Positions 62,023-64,000 of a stretch of DNA of 64,000 nt are shown piece after piece (position 1 is the first letter of the stretch; every line of letters begins with the position of its first letter). The stretch lies in assembly GCA_031551265.1 (NCBI GenBank), contig JAVBNU010000043.1, positions 1 to 64,000 of the forward strand, written 5' to 3'. The DNA is from JAVBNU01 sp031551265 (GTDB lineage Bacteria; Cyanobacteriota; Vampirovibrionia; Gastranaerophilales; Gastranaerophilaceae). The position numbers and the translations under genes are program-made. Below the pieces are notes generated by a model. It was not told the DNA's origin. It saw nothing but the letters and a program-made list of their open reading frames with translations, and did no database searches.

Positions 62023-62673
62023 ATGTTTACAGGCTTGATTGAAGAGACGGGTGTCGTCGCAAATTTGACTAAAACTGCCGAAGGGGCAATGCTGACTATT
62101 ACATCTGATGTGATAGCAGTTGAGGCTGCGGTGGGTGACAGTGTTACAGTGAATGGTGTGTGCTCGACGATTGTGAAAAAGAACGGCAATTCTTTTAATG
62201 TTGAGTTTTCTAACCAAACTTTGAGTCTTACTAACTTAGGCGACTTAAAAAGCGGTATTGTAGTCAATTTGGAACGTGCATTGAGATTATCTGACAGATT
62301 AGATGGGCATTTAGTTTCAGGACACATTGATGGGCTTGCAAGGCTTGTGAATATCTCTAAAGAAGGTTTTTCGCACAAATATACGTTTTCTGCAAAGTCT
62401 GAATTATTAAAATATATGATTGATAAGGGTTCGGTTGCGATAAATGGGATTAGTTTGACAATTTGTGATATTTCGTCGGAGTCTTTTACCGTGAATATAA
62501 TCCCTCATACCATTGAAAACACTAATTTGCGTGATTTGCGAGCAGGTGCGAGTGTTAATATCGAAGTGGATATGGTTGGTAAATACATTGAAAAATTTTT
62601 ATTAACGAACGATAATAAAAGTGTCAGTAGAACGATTGACGAACAGTTTTTGTACGAGAAAGGGTTCCTATAA
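62023..62673 (+). CDS. ribE: Riboflavin synthase alpha subunit
   Basis: The 216-residue enzyme starts at M-F-T-G-L-I-E-E-T-G, the family's conserved beginning, so ATG 62023 is chosen over an in-frame start 18 bases upstream. Two lumazine-binding halves are visible, each with a G-x-S-x-x-V-N-G-[V/I] type strand (S-V-T-V-N-G-V-C; S-V-A-I-N-G-I-S-L-T) and G-H-L-V-S-G-H-I-D. It dismutates lumazine to riboflavin. Its stop shares one base with the ribBA start. Confidence 0.95.
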   Translation: MFTGLIEETGVVANLTKTAEGAMLTITSDVIAVEAAVGDSVTVNGVCSTIVKKNGNSFNVEFSNQTLSLTNLGDLKSGIVVNLERALRLSDRLDGHLVSGHIDGLARLVNISKEGFSHKYTFSAKSELLKYMIDKGSVAINGISLTICDISSESFTVNIIPHTIENTNLRDLRAGASVNIEVDMVGKYIEKFLLTNDNKSVSRTIDEQFLYEKGFL

Positions 62674-63920
62674 TGGACAACGCAGGCAATATTTTTGACA
62701 CGCTTGAAGAAGCGATTGAGGATTTAAAACAGGGTAAAATGGTTATCGTTGCTGACGATGAGGCTCGTGAAAATGAGGGTGACTTGATTTGCGCTGCTGA
62801 AAAAGTGACTCCTGAAATTGTCAATTTTATGATTAGCGAGGCTAAGGGCTTGATTTGTTTGTCCATGGAGCAAAAACAGATTGAGCAAATCGGGCTTTCT
62901 GAAATGGTAGCGCACAATACAGATGCAAAAGGAACGGCATTTACACAAAGTATTGATGCTGACCCTAAATATGGTGTTAGTACAGGTATTTCGGCATTTG
63001 ACAGAGCAAAAACAATTCAGGTTGCGATTGCTAATGATGCGAAACCCAATGACTTGAGACGTCCGGGACATATATTTCCTCTTATTGCGAAGCAGGGCGG
63101 TGTTTTAGAACGTACAGGGCATACCGAGGCTGTGGTTGATTTGATGAAAATGGCTGATATGAAGCCTGCTGGTGTTATTTGTGAAATTATTAATTCTGAT
63201 GGCTCGATGGCCAGGCGTGATGATTTACAGAAATTTGCTAAAAAACATAATTTGAAATTTATAACAGTGGCGCAGGTTATCGCGCATCGTTTAAAAAATG
63301 AGCGGTTTGTAAAACGTGCAATTTCAGTGAATTTGCCGACTGAATTCGGGGAATTTGAAATTTATGGCTATGTAAACACTCTTAACGGGCAGGAACATGT
63401 TGCGTTGGTAAAAGATGATGGCAGTGACAAGATTCCGCTTGTGCGTATGCACTCGGAGTGTTTGACGGGTGATATTTTTCATAGTTTGAAGTGTGATTGT
63501 AATTCGCAGTTGCATGAGGCGTTGAAAATGATAGATAAGCACGGCAAGGGTGCATTAGTGTATTTAAAAGAGCATGAAGGGCGTGGAATCGGGCTGATTA
63601 ACAAGTTAAAGGCTTATGCGTTGCAAGACCAGGGGCAAGATACAATTGAGGCCAATATTTCACTGGGATTTCAGTCGGACTTGCGAGATTATGGTGTTGG
63701 CGCGCAAATACTCTTAGATATTGGTTATGCTGCGTTTAATCTAATAACTAACAATCCGACAAAAATAGTTGCTTTGGAAGGCTACGGACTGAAAATTAAT
63801 GAGCGTGTGCAAACAAACACTGTTTTGAATTGTCACAATAAAAAATATATTTGTACAAAGAAAGAAAAAATGGATCATTTAATGAATATTATCTCGGTAG
63901 GAGAGTCGTTGAATGGCTAA
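62673..63920 (+). CDS. ribBA: Bifunctional DHBP synthase / GTP cyclohydrolase II
   Basis: The 415-residue protein joins RibB (about 1-205; V-A-D-D-E-x-R-E-N-E-G-D-L and R-x-G-H-x-E-A-V-V-D type motifs) to RibA (about 210-415; R-M-H-S-E-C-L-T-G-D, C-D-C zinc ligands, H-E-G-R-G-I-G and a late G-Y-G). It makes both riboflavin precursors from ribulose-5-phosphate and GTP. It is translationally coupled to ribE and followed by an overlapping gene. Confidence 0.96.
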   Translation: MDNAGNIFDTLEEAIEDLKQGKMVIVADDEARENEGDLICAAEKVTPEIVNFMISEAKGLICLSMEQKQIEQIGLSEMVAHNTDAKGTAFTQSIDADPKYGVSTGISAFDRAKTIQVAIANDAKPNDLRRPGHIFPLIAKQGGVLERTGHTEAVVDLMKMADMKPAGVICEIINSDGSMARRDDLQKFAKKHNLKFITVAQVIAHRLKNERFVKRAISVNLPTEFGEFEIYGYVNTLNGQEHVALVKDDGSDKIPLVRMHSECLTGDIFHSLKCDCNSQLHEALKMIDKHGKGALVYLKEHEGRGIGLINKLKAYALQDQGQDTIEANISLGFQSDLRDYGVGAQILLDIGYAAFNLITNNPTKIVALEGYGLKINERVQTNTVLNCHNKKYICTKKEKMDHLMNIISVGESLNG

Positions 63921-64000
63921 TTTGATTCTCAATACCGCGCGAAAATTGACGCATGAATATTATAAGGTCTTTAGTGGCGTTTACACTGATTTCAAGCTGA
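63913..64000 (+). CDS. Start of unknown gene, cut by window end
   Basis: ATG 63913 overlaps the ribBA stop by eight bases and has GGAG about ten bases upstream. Only 29 residues are visible (start M-A-N-L-I-L-N-T-A-R-K-L), open to the window edge. The context suggests co-expression with riboflavin genes, but the residues do not look like RibH, whose usual start differs. Unidentified. Confidence 0.5.
   Translation, partial: MANLILNTARKLTHEYYKVFSGVYTDFKL

Overview
The window is AT-rich, gene-dense and bacterial, and it uses the standard code with ATG, GTG and TTG starts. The cell has an outer membrane: kdsB, lpxK, a heptosyltransferase-type GT9 enzyme, an MCE-domain protein and an ArnT/GtrA/GtrB-type glycosylation set are present. 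It also carries an 11-gene complex I locus without nuoEFG and a YidC with an insert. My best guess is a non-photosynthetic cyanobacterial relative (Melainabacteria/Vampirovibrionia, Gastranaerophilales-like). That rests on gene content and general look, not on a marker phylogeny, and confidence is low to moderate. No rRNA, tRNA, CRISPR array or insertion sequence was recognised.

Layout. 1-9.1 kb holds three large repeat proteins made of YD-like units: one is cut by the window edge, and two share an N-terminal leader and a ~200-residue module. 9.2-16 kb is accessory: a TPR protein, a DJ-1/Hsp31-like protein, a T4 endonuclease V homologue, two beta-solenoid-like paralogues, a Gln/Pro-rich secreted protein and two DUF4013-like membrane proteins. 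16-18.8 kb has cstA, a TPR protein and a 36-residue zinc ribbon. 18.9-28.7 kb is the reverse-strand complex I operon nuoA-B-C-D-H-I-J-K-L-M-N. 29-30 kb has an orphan cysteine-free protein behind a perfect 30-bp palindrome. 29.8-36.4 kb is a housekeeping run on the minus strand (accD-accA-prmA-kdsB-pgpH-ybeY-dgkA). 36.4-43.5 kb is accessory again: intergenic palindromic repeats, a GNAT-like protein, a glycan modification locus and a protein with nine 39-residue mTERF-like repeats. 43.4-54.2 kb contains queA, yidC, ispA, rsgA, an MNT/HEPN pair, queE, dnaJ, a HisA-HisI-HisE fusion and hisD. 54.3-64 kb has GT9, lpxK, MCE protein, pgi, ribE-ribBA and the start of another gene.

How the parts connect. 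AccA/AccD supply malonyl-CoA for lipids, while KdsB, LpxK and GT9 build lipid A/core. The YdjC-like deacetylase, GT2, ArnT-like and GtrA proteins look like a polyprenyl-phosphate-sugar route for decorating an envelope glycan. IspA and DgkA serve polyprenyl carriers. HisAIE with HisD covers several histidine steps, and RibE/RibBA make riboflavin. The truncated complex I probably takes electrons from ferredoxin or an unknown partner.

Most unusual items: (1) three otherwise unrelated proteins share an N-terminal leader with a D-C-[F/Y] motif at residues 30-33 followed by a [V/I]-[S/A]-F motif; (2) the HisA-HisI-HisE fusion next to hisD, which resembles the layout of fungal His4; (3) the 39-residue mTERF-like repeat protein; (4) the YD-repeat protein cluster with no visible export signal; (5) several genes with a -10 box only 6-8 bases from the start codon and no Shine-Dalgarno, suggesting leaderless mRNAs.
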